Assembly: GCF_023195895.1 (NCBI RefSeq)
Contig: NZ_JALPRK010000011.1
Coordinates: forward strand, 62,001 to 126,000
DNA from: Paenibacillus mellifer
GTDB taxonomy: Bacteria > Bacillota > Bacilli > Paenibacillales > Paenibacillaceae
DNA length: 64,000 nucleotides
Reading direction: 5' to 3'
Shown in pieces: positions 52,207 through 60,630 of the stretch; position 1 is the stretch's first letter, and each line of letters opens with the position of its first letter. The notes below the pieces were generated by a model that saw only the letters and a list, made by a program, of their open reading frames with translations, was not told where the DNA came from and ran no database searches. The translations under genes were made by a program, and so were the position numbers.

Positions 52207-53424
52207 TTATTGCTCATCGCGTCCAATTTTCGGTGAGTATCCGTGATGACGAACTTGGTACCAAATCGCGGCGAACCCAAGCGCTCCGATCAGCGTTAAT
52301 GCGACGCCGGAGCGGTACATCACGACCGAACCGAAATTTTGAAACAGCCAGCCGCCCCAGAACCCCGCAATCACGCCAGCAAGGCCGCTGGCGGCAAATG
52401 CATATACCGCTTGTCCCGCTGATCTTAGCGGTCGCGGCAACAACAGGGTGATGAGTTTGGTGCCGACGTAGAAGAATCCGCCAAACGTTACGGAATGCAG
52501 CAGTTGTATCAACATGATTTGTATCGGATGCGTTGCTTCCGACATCAGATCCCAACGGATGGCGAACAACAGGCTGACGATCGTGATACAAGCGAGCAAG
52601 TAAGACAGTTTGCGTTTCAAGAAGCGATCCAGCAAGATGAACGCCAACAATTCAAAAACCGTCGACAAGAATACAGCGCCGCCGACCGCAAGCTTCGACC
52701 CGCCGAGATCGGTCATGAACAACGGCATGAAGATGCTGTTCATTGCGTTCGGAATCGCTACCAGCATGCTGAATATAACGAAAGCGAGTAAGTATTTGTT
52801 CTGCAGCGCTCGGCTTAGTTCTCTGCCGCTCAGCCAAGGCGTCTGTGATGATTGCTGAATGGAGGGAAGCAGCAGTGTTGCCCCGATGGCGAGCATCAAG
52901 GTGACACTGAACAGCAGGGAGATCCCGTTGTGGCCAATGGAGTCGATGATCGGTCCGGCAGCCAGCGCGATAAAGGTCCACCCGAGAGAACCCCAAATAC
53001 GGTACGTTCCGAATTGGTTCTCCGTCCCCACAGTATAGCCGAGTATCAGGGTATTGCTCTGAGATAGTAGCGGGCTTAGGAAAAAATAGAGCAGAATCAT
53101 CGTCAGATACAACATGGTAAAGGTGTTGACCTTAAACATCATATGGCCCATGATGAGCAAGCCCAGCATCATAGCCAACAGAACGGCGCGCGGGTTTTGC
53201 CTCCGATCGCCGAGGTATCTCCAGAACGGATGAGCCAGCAGCGAGATTAATGGCCCAATCGCCATGAGGCTGCCGATTTCGAGCTTGTCCATGCCGATAT
53301 CCTGCAAATATAATTGAAAAAAGGCGGCAAAAATGACCATGGTTCCGTAAATGAAAAAGTTAAGCAGCCCTAGCGGCAACAACGAAAAGGACGAATGTCG
53401 TCTTTTGTCCTGCAAACGCGCCAT
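52207..53424 (-). CDS. MFS transporter (MFS_1-like, YwbF/LacY-type)
   Basis: 405 residues, twelve membrane helices. The N-terminus (LLPLGLLNFFIYGTMVIFAAFFQLYLQDIGMDKLEIGSLMAIGPLISLLAHPFWRYLGDRRQNPR) matches the LacY/nucleoside:H+ symporter branch of MFS found in Bacillus YwbF. It contains the loop 2-3 motif WRYLGDRR. It probably imports a sugar or nucleoside by proton symport. The LacI regulator downstream on the same strand supports a sugar. A ribosome site (AAAGGAATGG region) lies just upstream of the ATG at 53424. Confidence 0.87.
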   Translation of the reverse strand: MARLQDKRRHSSFSLLPLGLLNFFIYGTMVIFAAFFQLYLQDIGMDKLEIGSLMAIGPLISLLAHPFWRYLGDRRQNPRAVLLAMMLGLLIMGHMMFKVNTFTMLYLTMILLYFFLSPLLSQSNTLILGYTVGTENQFGTYRIWGSLGWTFIALAAGPIIDSIGHNGISLLFSVTLMLAIGATLLLPSIQQSSQTPWLSGRELSRALQNKYLLAFVIFSMLVAIPNAMNSIFMPLFMTDLGGSKLAVGGAVFLSTVFELLAFILLDRFLKRKLSYLLACITIVSLLFAIRWDLMSEATHPIQIMLIQLLHSVTFGGFFYVGTKLITLLLPRPLRSAGQAVYAFAASGLAGVIAGFWGGWLFQNFGSVVMYRSGVALTLIGALGFAAIWYQVRHHGYSPKIGRDEQ

Positions 53425-53556
53425 TCCTTTCTGTCCGGGTCCAAGTGGTTACAATAGGAAGCTTGTTACTCTGTTCCCAATGTAACACACAGGTGAAAGG
53501 GGATACAAACCAAGTTTTTTTGGATTTACCATAATTTATGCATCGGGGGACAAGTG

Positions 53557-54204
53557 ATGAATACGACCGCCATAATTTTAGCCGGAGGACGCTCTAGCCG
53601 TATGGGCAGCGATAAGGCACTTCTCGAGCTCGGCGGATTAACGGTGGTGGAACGACTGATCCGGGAGCTGGAGCCGGTGACTTCGCGGATCGTGATCGCG
53701 GCAGGCAACAAGGCAGCCTATGAGCGGTTCGGCCAAGAAGTCTTGACCGACCGCTTCCCGGAGGCTGGGCCACTGGCCGGTCTGCACGCCGGGCTGGAGA
53801 GCTCGGCAACCAGCTGGAACCTTGCGGTGGCCTGCGATACGCCGTTCGCGAATGGCGGGCTGTTCCGCGCATTGCTGGAGCGCGCGGAGGCGGCGGAAGC
53901 CCGGGCGGATGGCCCGGCAGGCTTCGCTGCCGCCGAGGCGATCCTCGCCTGCACGGAGGGGCGGGCGCATCCTCTGCTGGCGGCCTACCGGCGCAGCGTG
54001 CTGCCGAGCCTGGAGGCACGGCTGCGGGAAGGCCGCCTCAAAATGACGGCTTGGACAGAGACGCTGCGCACCGAATATATCGAAGGGGAGACCCTCGCGT
54101 TAGCGTCGGGCCTCCCCTTGGAGTGGTGCGCGTTTAATATGAACAAGCCGGAGGATTACGAGCAGGCCCGACTCTGGCTGGAATCGGGCCGTCAGACGGA
54201 CTAA
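53557..54204 (+). CDS. mobA: Molybdenum cofactor guanylyltransferase
   Basis: 215 residues from ATG 53557 (GGGGGA 6 bases upstream; GTG 53554 is possible). The nucleotidyltransferase signature [21 protein letters not shown] starts the protein, with [17 protein letters not shown] and VACDTPF following. The enzyme joins GMP to molybdenum-molybdopterin to give MGD, the cofactor form needed by DMSO-reductase-type enzymes such as the one at 45147. It overlaps the convergent moaA stop by 4 bp, so the two share their 3' ends without a terminator. Confidence 0.9.
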   Translation: MNTTAIILAGGRSSRMGSDKALLELGGLTVVERLIRELEPVTSRIVIAAGNKAAYERFGQEVLTDRFPEAGPLAGLHAGLESSATSWNLAVACDTPFANGGLFRALLERAEAAEARADGPAGFAAAEAILACTEGRAHPLLAAYRRSVLPSLEARLREGRLKMTAWTETLRTEYIEGETLALASGLPLEWCAFNMNKPEDYEQARLWLESGRQTD

Positions 54205-55208
54205 CCGCCGATCTGCGACATCCGGCGGGTTGTCGGCGTGTGGCTCTGCTGTTTATGTTCCAGCGCCAACGCCATTTCGTGGTTTTTCGGCTTAGTGCCA
54301 AGCGCCTTCAGGAACAAGGAGCGAATGCCCTCCTGGTCGCCGGCCGACGCATATGGACGGACATGCAACTCATCCGACCAATACAAACACGCTTTGATGT
54401 GTCCGTCTGCGGTCAAGCGCAGTCGGTTACAGTTATCGCAGAAATGTTCGCTGACCGGATGAATTAAACCGAACGTACCAGCCGCACCGGAGATCCGGCG
54501 GCTTTCAGCAGGACCGTTGCCACGGGGGCCTTCGACGCCTTCTACCTCCCAGCCCGACTCCCGGCAAACGTCTTCCACGGCCGTCAGAGGCAGGTAAGTT
54601 TTGCGCCAAGACTCGCTGGCACTGCCGATCGGCATGTATTCGATAAAGCGCACATGCAGCGGCCGTTCGATCGTTAACGCGAGAAAATCGCGGATTTCGT
54701 CTTCGTTAATTCCCTTCATCAGGACCACGTTCAGCTTGATCGGCTCGAAGCCAACTTTGACGGCGGCCTGAATTCCTTCCAGCACCTTCGACACCTCACC
54801 GCCGCGGGTAATCATGGCGAAACGGTCCTGCTGCAGCGAATCCAAACTGATGTTCACCCGCTTTAATCCCGCTTGCTTCAACAGCTCCGCTTTTTTGGCC
54901 AGAAACATGCCGTTCGTAGTTAGTGCAATATCTTCAATGCCCGGAATGGCCGAAAGCATAGCGACAAGTTGTTCCAAATCCTTACGCACCAACGGTTCCC
55001 CGCCGGTGAGCCGAATCTTACGGAGGCCCATCGGAGCAAGTGCCGATACCGTCTCGGCAATTTCTTCGTAGCTCATGATTTCCTCATGCGGCTGAAAAAC
55101 CATTCCCTCGGCAGGCATGCAGTAGACGCAACGCAAATTACACCGGTCTGTGACCGAAATGCGCAGATAATCGTGCTTTCTCCCAAAAGGGTCAAGCAGT
55201 TGCTCCAT
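54201..55208 (-). CDS. moaA: GTP 3',8-cyclase, molybdenum cofactor biosynthesis
   Basis: 335 residues. Radical-SAM cysteines 23, 27 and 30 ([13 protein letters not shown]), a second C-terminal [4Fe-4S] site ([21 protein letters not shown]), and the essential double glycine at the very C-terminus (RRMSQIGG). MoaA catalyses the first step of molybdopterin synthesis from GTP. AAAGGAGGCG precedes the ATG and a near-consensus promoter lies upstream. It is divergent from the TorD-type chaperone gene and convergent with mobA. Confidence 0.95.
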   Translation of the reverse strand: MEQLLDPFGRKHDYLRISVTDRCNLRCVYCMPAEGMVFQPHEEIMSYEEIAETVSALAPMGLRKIRLTGGEPLVRKDLEQLVAMLSAIPGIEDIALTTNGMFLAKKAELLKQAGLKRVNISLDSLQQDRFAMITRGGEVSKVLEGIQAAVKVGFEPIKLNVVLMKGINEDEIRDFLALTIERPLHVRFIEYMPIGSASESWRKTYLPLTAVEDVCRESGWEVEGVEGPRGNGPAESRRISGAAGTFGLIHPVSEHFCDNCNRLRLTADGHIKACLYWSDELHVRPYASAGDQEGIRSLFLKALGTKPKNHEMALALEHKQQSHTPTTRRMSQIGG

Positions 55209-55241
55209 GTGTACGCCTCCTTTCTATCTAGGTGCTTCAAA

Positions 55242-55270
55242 TTTTATATATATTCAACCGGGTAGTCAAT
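55242..55270 (-). promoter_or_regulatory. moaA promoter
   Basis: Minus strand: -35 TTGACT (55270-55265), 17-bp spacer, -10 TAAAAT (55247-55242), about 34 bp before the moaA start codon. Confidence 0.6.
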
Positions 55271-55334
55271 GCGTTGACACACACTGTTCAAGTATATTCT
55301 GTGGCGGACGATGATAAAATGGAAGTAGAGCAAG

Positions 55335-55378
55335 TGTAAAAAAGATCACATAAAAGCGCTTACATAATGGGGTATAAT
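55335..55378 (+). promoter_or_regulatory. torD promoter with FNR-type site at activator distance
   Basis: -10 TATAAT (55373-55378) has no good -35. Instead TGTAAAAAAGATCACA (55335-55350), one mismatch from TGTGA-N6-TCACA, is centred about 42 bp upstream of the predicted start of transcription near 55385. That is the usual place for an FNR-type activator that replaces the -35. Confidence 0.6.
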
Positions 55379-55411
55379 TCAGGTAAGCGATACGTGATCC
55401 CCCTTAATCAT

Positions 55412-55470
55412 GTGTCGGTATATGCATTCGAGATGATTTCCGACACTTTTTAAGGAAGTCATCTTTTTTT
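55412..55470 (+). promoter_or_regulatory. Two mutually exclusive hairpins (candidate attenuator) in the torD leader
   Basis: Hairpin 1: GTGTCGG (55412-55418) with CCGACAC (55440-55446), followed by five T. Hairpin 2: GATGATTTCC (55432-55441) with GGAAGTCATC (55454-55463), ten pairs including one G-U, followed by seven T (55464-55470). They share bases 55440-55441, so both cannot form fully at once. Hairpin 2 is a good intrinsic terminator located 55 bp before the torD start. The rest of 55271-55525 shows no gene. Confidence 0.6.
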
Positions 55471-55525
55471 GTCTGTAGGATCGGAGTCTGACTTTTTGAA
55501 AACCTATATAGGGAGATGAATTCGA

Positions 55526-56221
55526 ATGGCTTTGCTGTTCAAACCTTTGGTCTATACACAGGAGCAGGTTCAGTGGCTTGAAACTCGCGGGATGGTTTAT
55601 CAGTTACTGATGGACTTTCTGAGCCGCCCGCCGCGGATGTCCTTGATTGCTCAGTGGCGCCGCAAGGTGGAACAGCATCCGAAGGCGGCGGTCAGCCAGG
55701 GCGGACGGAGACTCAAGGCCTATCTGGAGAGCATTCCCGAAGAAGATTTTCGCAGCGTATGCCATCAAGAAGCGAAGGAATACGAGCGCCTTTTTACGGG
55801 CCGCGAGGCGGTGATCCCGTCATGCGAGAGCCTGTTTCGCAGTCGCCTAGAAGGGTCGAGTGCTTTAGCTTGCAGCGCCGAAGTCCGTAAGTTATATAGG
55901 GAGAACGCGGTCGTGTTCAATAAATTGAACGGGGAACGCGATGATCATATGGCGCTGGAGCTGGAATTTATGGCAGTTCTGGCCGAAGGGATGCTGGCCA
56001 AAGCCAACCTGCAGCAAAGCTGCCTGGCACTGGCGGACGCACAGATTCACTTCCTGGAGTCCCATTTGCTGAAGTGGGCCCAGCCGTTTGCGAAAGAGCT
56101 GCGGCAAGCCACGAATAGCCCGCTCTTTACCGGCTTGGCCGAAATGATGGATGAATTTGTAGCTAACGATCTGCAGCAGCTTCGCGCGTGGCGGGAAAGC
56201 CAACCGCCGGCGATGGAATAG
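55526..56221 (+). CDS. TorD/DmsD family molybdoenzyme-maturation chaperone
   Basis: 231 residues, all-helical. Features of the TorD fold include ARG..YQLLMDFLSRPP near the N-terminus, EYERLFTGREAVIPSCESLF and the later HMALELEFMAVLAEGM, followed by HFLESHLLKWAQPF. These chaperones bind the signal region or apo form of DMSO-reductase-family enzymes and help insert the molybdenum cofactor. Its likely client here is the oxidoreductase at 45147 or one outside the window. Regulation looks layered: an FNR-type site at activator distance and a leader with two competing hairpins. Confidence 0.85.
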   Translation: MALLFKPLVYTQEQVQWLETRGMVYQLLMDFLSRPPRMSLIAQWRRKVEQHPKAAVSQGGRRLKAYLESIPEEDFRSVCHQEAKEYERLFTGREAVIPSCESLFRSRLEGSSALACSAEVRKLYRENAVVFNKLNGERDDHMALELEFMAVLAEGMLAKANLQQSCLALADAQIHFLESHLLKWAQPFAKELRQATNSPLFTGLAEMMDEFVANDLQQLRAWRESQPPAME

Positions 56222-56240
56222 TTAGAATAAAGCAAACACA

Positions 56241-56276
56241 AAGACGGCGCAGGGTTTAATCCCCCTGCGCCGTCTT
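56241..56276. terminator. Bidirectional terminator between torD and the RND pump gene
   Basis: AAGACGGCGCAGGG (56241-56254) pairs perfectly with CCCTGCGCCGTCTT (56263-56276) between convergent genes. Confidence 0.85.
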
Positions 56277-56285
56277 GTGTTGTTA

Positions 56286-59200
56286 TTACTCCGCTTCTTT
56301 GGCCGACAAGTCGCGGCGGCGGAACTTCATCAAGAATTCGTACACGATCGGCACGATGACCAGCGTGAGCAGCGTCGAGCTGATCAGGCCGCCGATGACG
56401 GTGATGCCAAGGCCGCGAGAGATGATCCCTGCGCTGTGCTCCCAGCCGAAGACCAGCGGCAACAGCGCGCCGATCGTCGCCAAGGCGGTCATCAGAATCG
56501 GACGAAGCCGCGTCGTTCCTGCTTCAAGCAGCGCATCGCGAGTCGACAGACCTTCGCGCTCCTTGTGGATGACGCGGTCGATCAGCACGATCGCGTTGGT
56601 AACGACGATACCGATCAACATGAGCACGCCCATCAAGGCCGAGACGTTTAACGTCTCACCGCCGATCAAGAGGCCAACCATGGCGCCGATGACGATGAAC
56701 GGCAGAGAGAACAGAATCGTAAACGGCGCCAAGCCGCCGCCAAAGGTGACAACGAGGACAAAGTAGACGATGGCGATTGCCGCCAACATGGCGATGCCCA
56801 GCTGGCCGAACGTATCGTTGATCTGTTCGGTCACGCCGCCGAATTTAACGGTGACGCCGTCCGGCAGATCCAGTTTGTCGATTTTCTCCTGCAGGCTGGA
56901 CGACGCTTTTTGCACGTCGGTAGACGTGATTTTCGCGCTGACCTCAACGACCATCTTCCCGTCGATCCGCATGATGGAATCCGGGGAGGTGCCTTTTTCA
57001 ACCTTCGCCACGTCCTTGATCGGGACCTGGATACCCAGCGGCGAAGTCAGCGTTGCGTTTTCAATATCAGTAATGCTGCTGTAAGTATCGCTGTCGGTTT
57101 CGATATATACGTTGTATTTCTTCGCGTCGATCGCAACCTCTGTCAGGACCGGACGCTCACGCACCGGGCTTAGCTTCATGGCGAGTTGGCCCGGCGTCAA
57201 GCCGAGGGAGCTCAGCTTCTCCTGGTCCGCAACCAAGGTGTATTGCTCATAGGTTTTCGAGAGGCTGGTGTCGCCTTTCTCGAAGTTCTTCGTATCTTCC
57301 TTGATCAAAGCAAGGATTTGGTCAGACACAGGTTTGATTTGCTCAAGCTCGTCTCCGAAGACATTCACGCTAAGCGAGCCGCCGCCCAGACCACCGGTCA
57401 TGAGCTCGGACATATCGCTCCATTCGCCCTTCGGAAGCTCGCTCCGCAGACCTTCCATCAGCTTCTCTTTCACGTCGCTGAAATGATCGGTATCCGGGTC
57501 GTAAGCGATGTAGAACAACGCCGAATTGGAGGAGCCCATCCCGAGCGGATTGTCGCCGCCAACGGAATATTGCATCTTGTCGACACCCGGTTGCTCCAGG
57601 ATGTATTTCTCAACGCTCAGCATATCCTTCTCCACATCTTCCAGCTGAGACCCCGGTTCAGGGGAGTAGGTTGCCATCACATACTTATCCTCTTGTTCAG
57701 GCAGGAAGCTAACGCCAACCAGCGGGTACAGGAACAAGCTGCCGACCAGCAGGACAACCGCAAGCCCGAAGGTGATCAGCTTGTGAGACAGCGACCACTC
57801 CAGAACGTGCCGATAGCCGCGGGCGATGCCTTTTGGCTTCTCGTCATGGTTGTGCTTCTTGCCGAGACCCTTACGGAACAGCGTATGCGCAAGTGCCGGT
57901 ACGAGGGTAATGGCCACCAGCAACGAGGCTAGCAGCGAGAAGACCATCGTCAGTGCAAACGGCTTGAACAATTCCCCAACCATCCCGCTGACAAAAGCAA
58001 GCGGCAGGAACACGGCGATCGTAACGATCGTCGAAGACATGATCGGGACGAACATCTCCCGCGTTGCTTCGATGATCAGCTTGCTGCCCTTCAGCTTCTC
58101 GCCGGTCAGGGACAGGCGCCGGTAAATGTTCTCGATGACGACGATCGAGTCGTCGACGACGCGGCCGATGGCGACGGTCATGGCGCCCAGCGTCATCATG
58201 TTCAGCGTAATATCCATCTGCTTCAGGGCCAAAATGGCGATCAGCAGGGACAAAGGAATCGAAATAATGGATATGATCGTGGAACGGATGTTGCGCAGGA
58301 AGATCAGGATGATCAGCACCGCGAACAAGGCGCCGAACAAGGCTTTAGACAACATCGTGTTCACCGAGTCGGTGATCGGCTGGCCTTGGTCCAACAGGAC
58401 CGTAAAGTTGATATGGTCGTATTGCTTGCCCAGCTCTTCGGCTGCGTCCTTGACCTGGTTGACGACGTCAACGGTATTGGCATCGTTGGACTTAACGATC
58501 TGAATGCCGATCGACTCCTCCCCGTTGGTCCGGGAGATCGATTCGGCTTTGCCGATCGTTTCGATATCGGCGATGTCGCCAAGTTTGACGGTCGGGATGT
58601 CGAGCGGCATTCCCGCCATGGCGCCGCCAGCGGCGGGGTTCCCGGAGTTCATGCCTGCAGAGCCTGCAGCTTGGCTGGCACCGCCCGGCGCAGCGCCTCC
58701 AGCGGCATTACCGCCGGCTGACGTGCCGGGAGCGGGGCTGGGAACGTCCGGGATAGCCAGGTTTTCCAAGTCCTCCACGGTCGTGATGTTGCCATCGACG
58801 ACGACGGCCTTCTGGGATTGCTCCAGGCTGAATAATCCAAGCGGAACGCGGAGCGCGGAACCTTGTACGATCCCTTTCACGGTATCTTCCGTCAAGCCCA
58901 GCTCCTTCAGCTTGGCTTGGTCGAATTTCAGGCTGACCTCGCGAACGTACTGTCCGGCGATTTGCACCGAAGCAACGCCGTCCAGATCCTCGAGCACGGG
59001 CTTGATGTCGTTTTCCGTAATCCGGGTCAGATCCTCAAGGCTGCCGGATTCCTTATCCGACAAGCTGAGGGACACCACCGGCATGGAACTCAGGCTGAAG
59101 CGGGTGATTTGCGGCTTCTGCGCATCTTCGGGAAGCTGCACGTCGTTCAGCGCTTCGCGAACGGCCGCGGTGGCGTTGTCCAGATTGGTGCCGTATTCGA

Positions 59201-59486
59201 ATTCAATGATCAGCGAGGCGGCGTTCTCCATCGAAGTGGAGGTGACCGTCTTCACGCCGTCGACGTTGTGCAGCCGCGTCTCCAGCGGCTTGGTGATCTC
59301 CTCGACCACGCCCTCCGGCGCGGCCCCGGGATATACGGCCGTTACACTAAGGTAAGGCACATCAATGTTCGGAATCGTCTCCTGCTTCATGGTCAGACCG
59401 CTGTACAAACCAACGGCGGTAACGATGACCGTCAGTAGCCAGATCGCGAACTTATTACGCAGGGAAAACTGGATCATACTCTTCAT
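56286..59486 (-). CDS. RND family efflux transporter (SwrC/AcrB-like)
   Basis: 1066 residues with the RND layout: first helix (FAIWLLTVIVTAVGLYSGL), large extracytoplasmic loops after helices 1 and 7, and VAIGRVVDDSIVVIENIYRRL carrying the proton-relay aspartates in helix 4. A low-complexity Gly/Ala/Ser/Pro insert (PSPAPGTSAGGNAAGG...MAGMP, about residues 246-295) interrupts the first large loop, unusual for the family. In Gram-positives, SwrC-type pumps export lipopeptides such as surfactin and confer self-resistance. It is preceded on the same strand by a TetR regulator gene 43 bp upstream and likely controlled by it. Confidence 0.92.
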   Translation of the reverse strand: MKSMIQFSLRNKFAIWLLTVIVTAVGLYSGLTMKQETIPNIDVPYLSVTAVYPGAAPEGVVEEITKPLETRLHNVDGVKTVTSTSMENAASLIIEFEYGTNLDNATAAVREALNDVQLPEDAQKPQITRFSLSSMPVVSLSLSDKESGSLEDLTRITENDIKPVLEDLDGVASVQIAGQYVREVSLKFDQAKLKELGLTEDTVKGIVQGSALRVPLGLFSLEQSQKAVVVDGNITTVEDLENLAIPDVPSPAPGTSAGGNAAGGAAPGGASQAAGSAGMNSGNPAAGGAMAGMPLDIPTVKLGDIADIETIGKAESISRTNGEESIGIQIVKSNDANTVDVVNQVKDAAEELGKQYDHINFTVLLDQGQPITDSVNTMLSKALFGALFAVLIILIFLRNIRSTIISIISIPLSLLIAILALKQMDITLNMMTLGAMTVAIGRVVDDSIVVIENIYRRLSLTGEKLKGSKLIIEATREMFVPIMSSTIVTIAVFLPLAFVSGMVGELFKPFALTMVFSLLASLLVAITLVPALAHTLFRKGLGKKHNHDEKPKGIARGYRHVLEWSLSHKLITFGLAVVLLVGSLFLYPLVGVSFLPEQEDKYVMATYSPEPGSQLEDVEKDMLSVEKYILEQPGVDKMQYSVGGDNPLGMGSSNSALFYIAYDPDTDHFSDVKEKLMEGLRSELPKGEWSDMSELMTGGLGGGSLSVNVFGDELEQIKPVSDQILALIKEDTKNFEKGDTSLSKTYEQYTLVADQEKLSSLGLTPGQLAMKLSPVRERPVLTEVAIDAKKYNVYIETDSDTYSSITDIENATLTSPLGIQVPIKDVAKVEKGTSPDSIMRIDGKMVVEVSAKITSTDVQKASSSLQEKIDKLDLPDGVTVKFGGVTEQINDTFGQLGIAMLAAIAIVYFVLVVTFGGGLAPFTILFSLPFIVIGAMVGLLIGGETLNVSALMGVLMLIGIVVTNAIVLIDRVIHKEREGLSTRDALLEAGTTRLRPILMTALATIGALLPLVFGWEHSAGIISRGLGITVIGGLISSTLLTLVIVPIVYEFLMKFRRRDLSAKEAE

Positions 59487-59529
59487 AAGCGGGTTTCTGC
59501 TCCTCTCTTTCTAGGGGTGACAAAATCAT

Positions 59530-60438
59530 CTACGAGTGCTGGGTATAAACCTGCAGCAGCTGCTCCAGTTCTGCCGAACGTGGGGCTAGCTCCGGCATGG
59601 CGGCTAAATTAGCCAGCATGCCCTTAATGATAGCGCGGCGCGGACGAAGCTCCAGAATTTCATGCTCAAGAATCTGAAGGGTTTCCAGCGCTTCCTGCTG
59701 TCTGTCCGGATCGGAGATATTATCTCCAAGTGTATCGCGCAGCCCTTTGATCGTTAACAAAGGATGCTGCTGCAAATCCAGACTGCCCGGAGCGCCTTCA
59801 GACATGAGCCGCAGCGTCTCTTCGGAAATCAGCGGGACAGGCCGGTTATTCAACTGATGCTGCGCCGCAAGATCGAGCAGGTCCATCAGATGTTCCGCCA
59901 TTCGTTCCGGCGATACCGAAACATGAGGCTCAAATAATAGTCGGACATAAATACCGACCATGCCGTAAGCGATCGTTAACAGGTCGCCCGTGTAAGGCTC
60001 GATCCTTGGGCCATAGACCGCCTCCAGCTTGTTCTTGCCGTGCCGCAGCAACTTGGCGTTGTGGGCTTGGACTGCCGCCGGTTCTTTGTACGGTGTACCG
60101 TTCTTGTGCCAGTCCTGGAATTGCATGATCAGGAATTCACGCAGTTCAAGCACCAGTTCGAGCATGACGACGAGCTGGCGCCGCAGTTTCTCTTTAGGCG
60201 TCAACCCTTGCTGCAGTTCCACCTGCGTCAGATGGTCAAGCAACATCTGGTAGCAGTACTCGAACAAGCTCTGCTCCAGTTCCTCCTTCGATTTGAAGTG
60301 AAGGTACAGGCTGCCCTTGGACATCCCGCAGGCTTCGGCGATCTCCTGCATGGACGTAGCCGACGACCCCTTGGCCGCAAATAACTGCATGGCCGCGCGT
60401 AAAATCAGCTTCTTTTTGTCGATGGATGGTTGGGACAA
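59530..60438 (-). CDS. TetR family transcriptional regulator
   Basis: About 302 residues if begun at TTG 60438, which has AAAGGGGG upstream and gives the usual TetR N-terminus (SQPSIDKKKLILRAAMQLFAAKGSSATSMQEIAEACGMSKGSLYLHFKSKEEL). In-frame ATGs at 60468 and 60495 lack ribosome sites, and 60495 coincides with the predicted start of transcription. The protein is long for TetR (usually about 200), with an extended helical C-terminus. It lies upstream of the RND pump gene and likely represses it. Residues beyond 190 (AQHQLNNRPVPLISEETLRLM...) do not match a domain I know. Confidence 0.88.
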   Translation of the reverse strand: MSQPSIDKKKLILRAAMQLFAAKGSSATSMQEIAEACGMSKGSLYLHFKSKEELEQSLFEYCYQMLLDHLTQVELQQGLTPKEKLRRQLVVMLELVLELREFLIMQFQDWHKNGTPYKEPAAVQAHNAKLLRHGKNKLEAVYGPRIEPYTGDLLTIAYGMVGIYVRLLFEPHVSVSPERMAEHLMDLLDLAAQHQLNNRPVPLISEETLRLMSEGAPGSLDLQQHPLLTIKGLRDTLGDNISDPDRQQEALETLQILEHEILELRPRRAIIKGMLANLAAMPELAPRSAELEQLLQVYTQHS

Positions 60439-60500
60439 AAAGGACCGAACCCCCTTTCTCTGACTCATGGGTTCTTGTTTTGACTTGATGGTCATTTTTG

Positions 60501-60529
60501 ATTATAGTACAAAGCCCATACGGATACAA
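60501..60529 (-). promoter_or_regulatory. Promoter of the TetR-RND operon
   Basis: Minus strand: -35 TTGTAT (60529-60524), 17-bp spacer, -10 TATAAT (60506-60501). Transcription would begin near 60495. Confidence 0.65.
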
Positions 60530-60630
60530 ATCTGCGCGCAAGGACATTTTTCCCTCTCACCAGTAGGAAGAATTCAAACGTTCATGTAGAATATAATCAT
60601 GCATCATATAGAAAAAGAAGGAGTACAACG

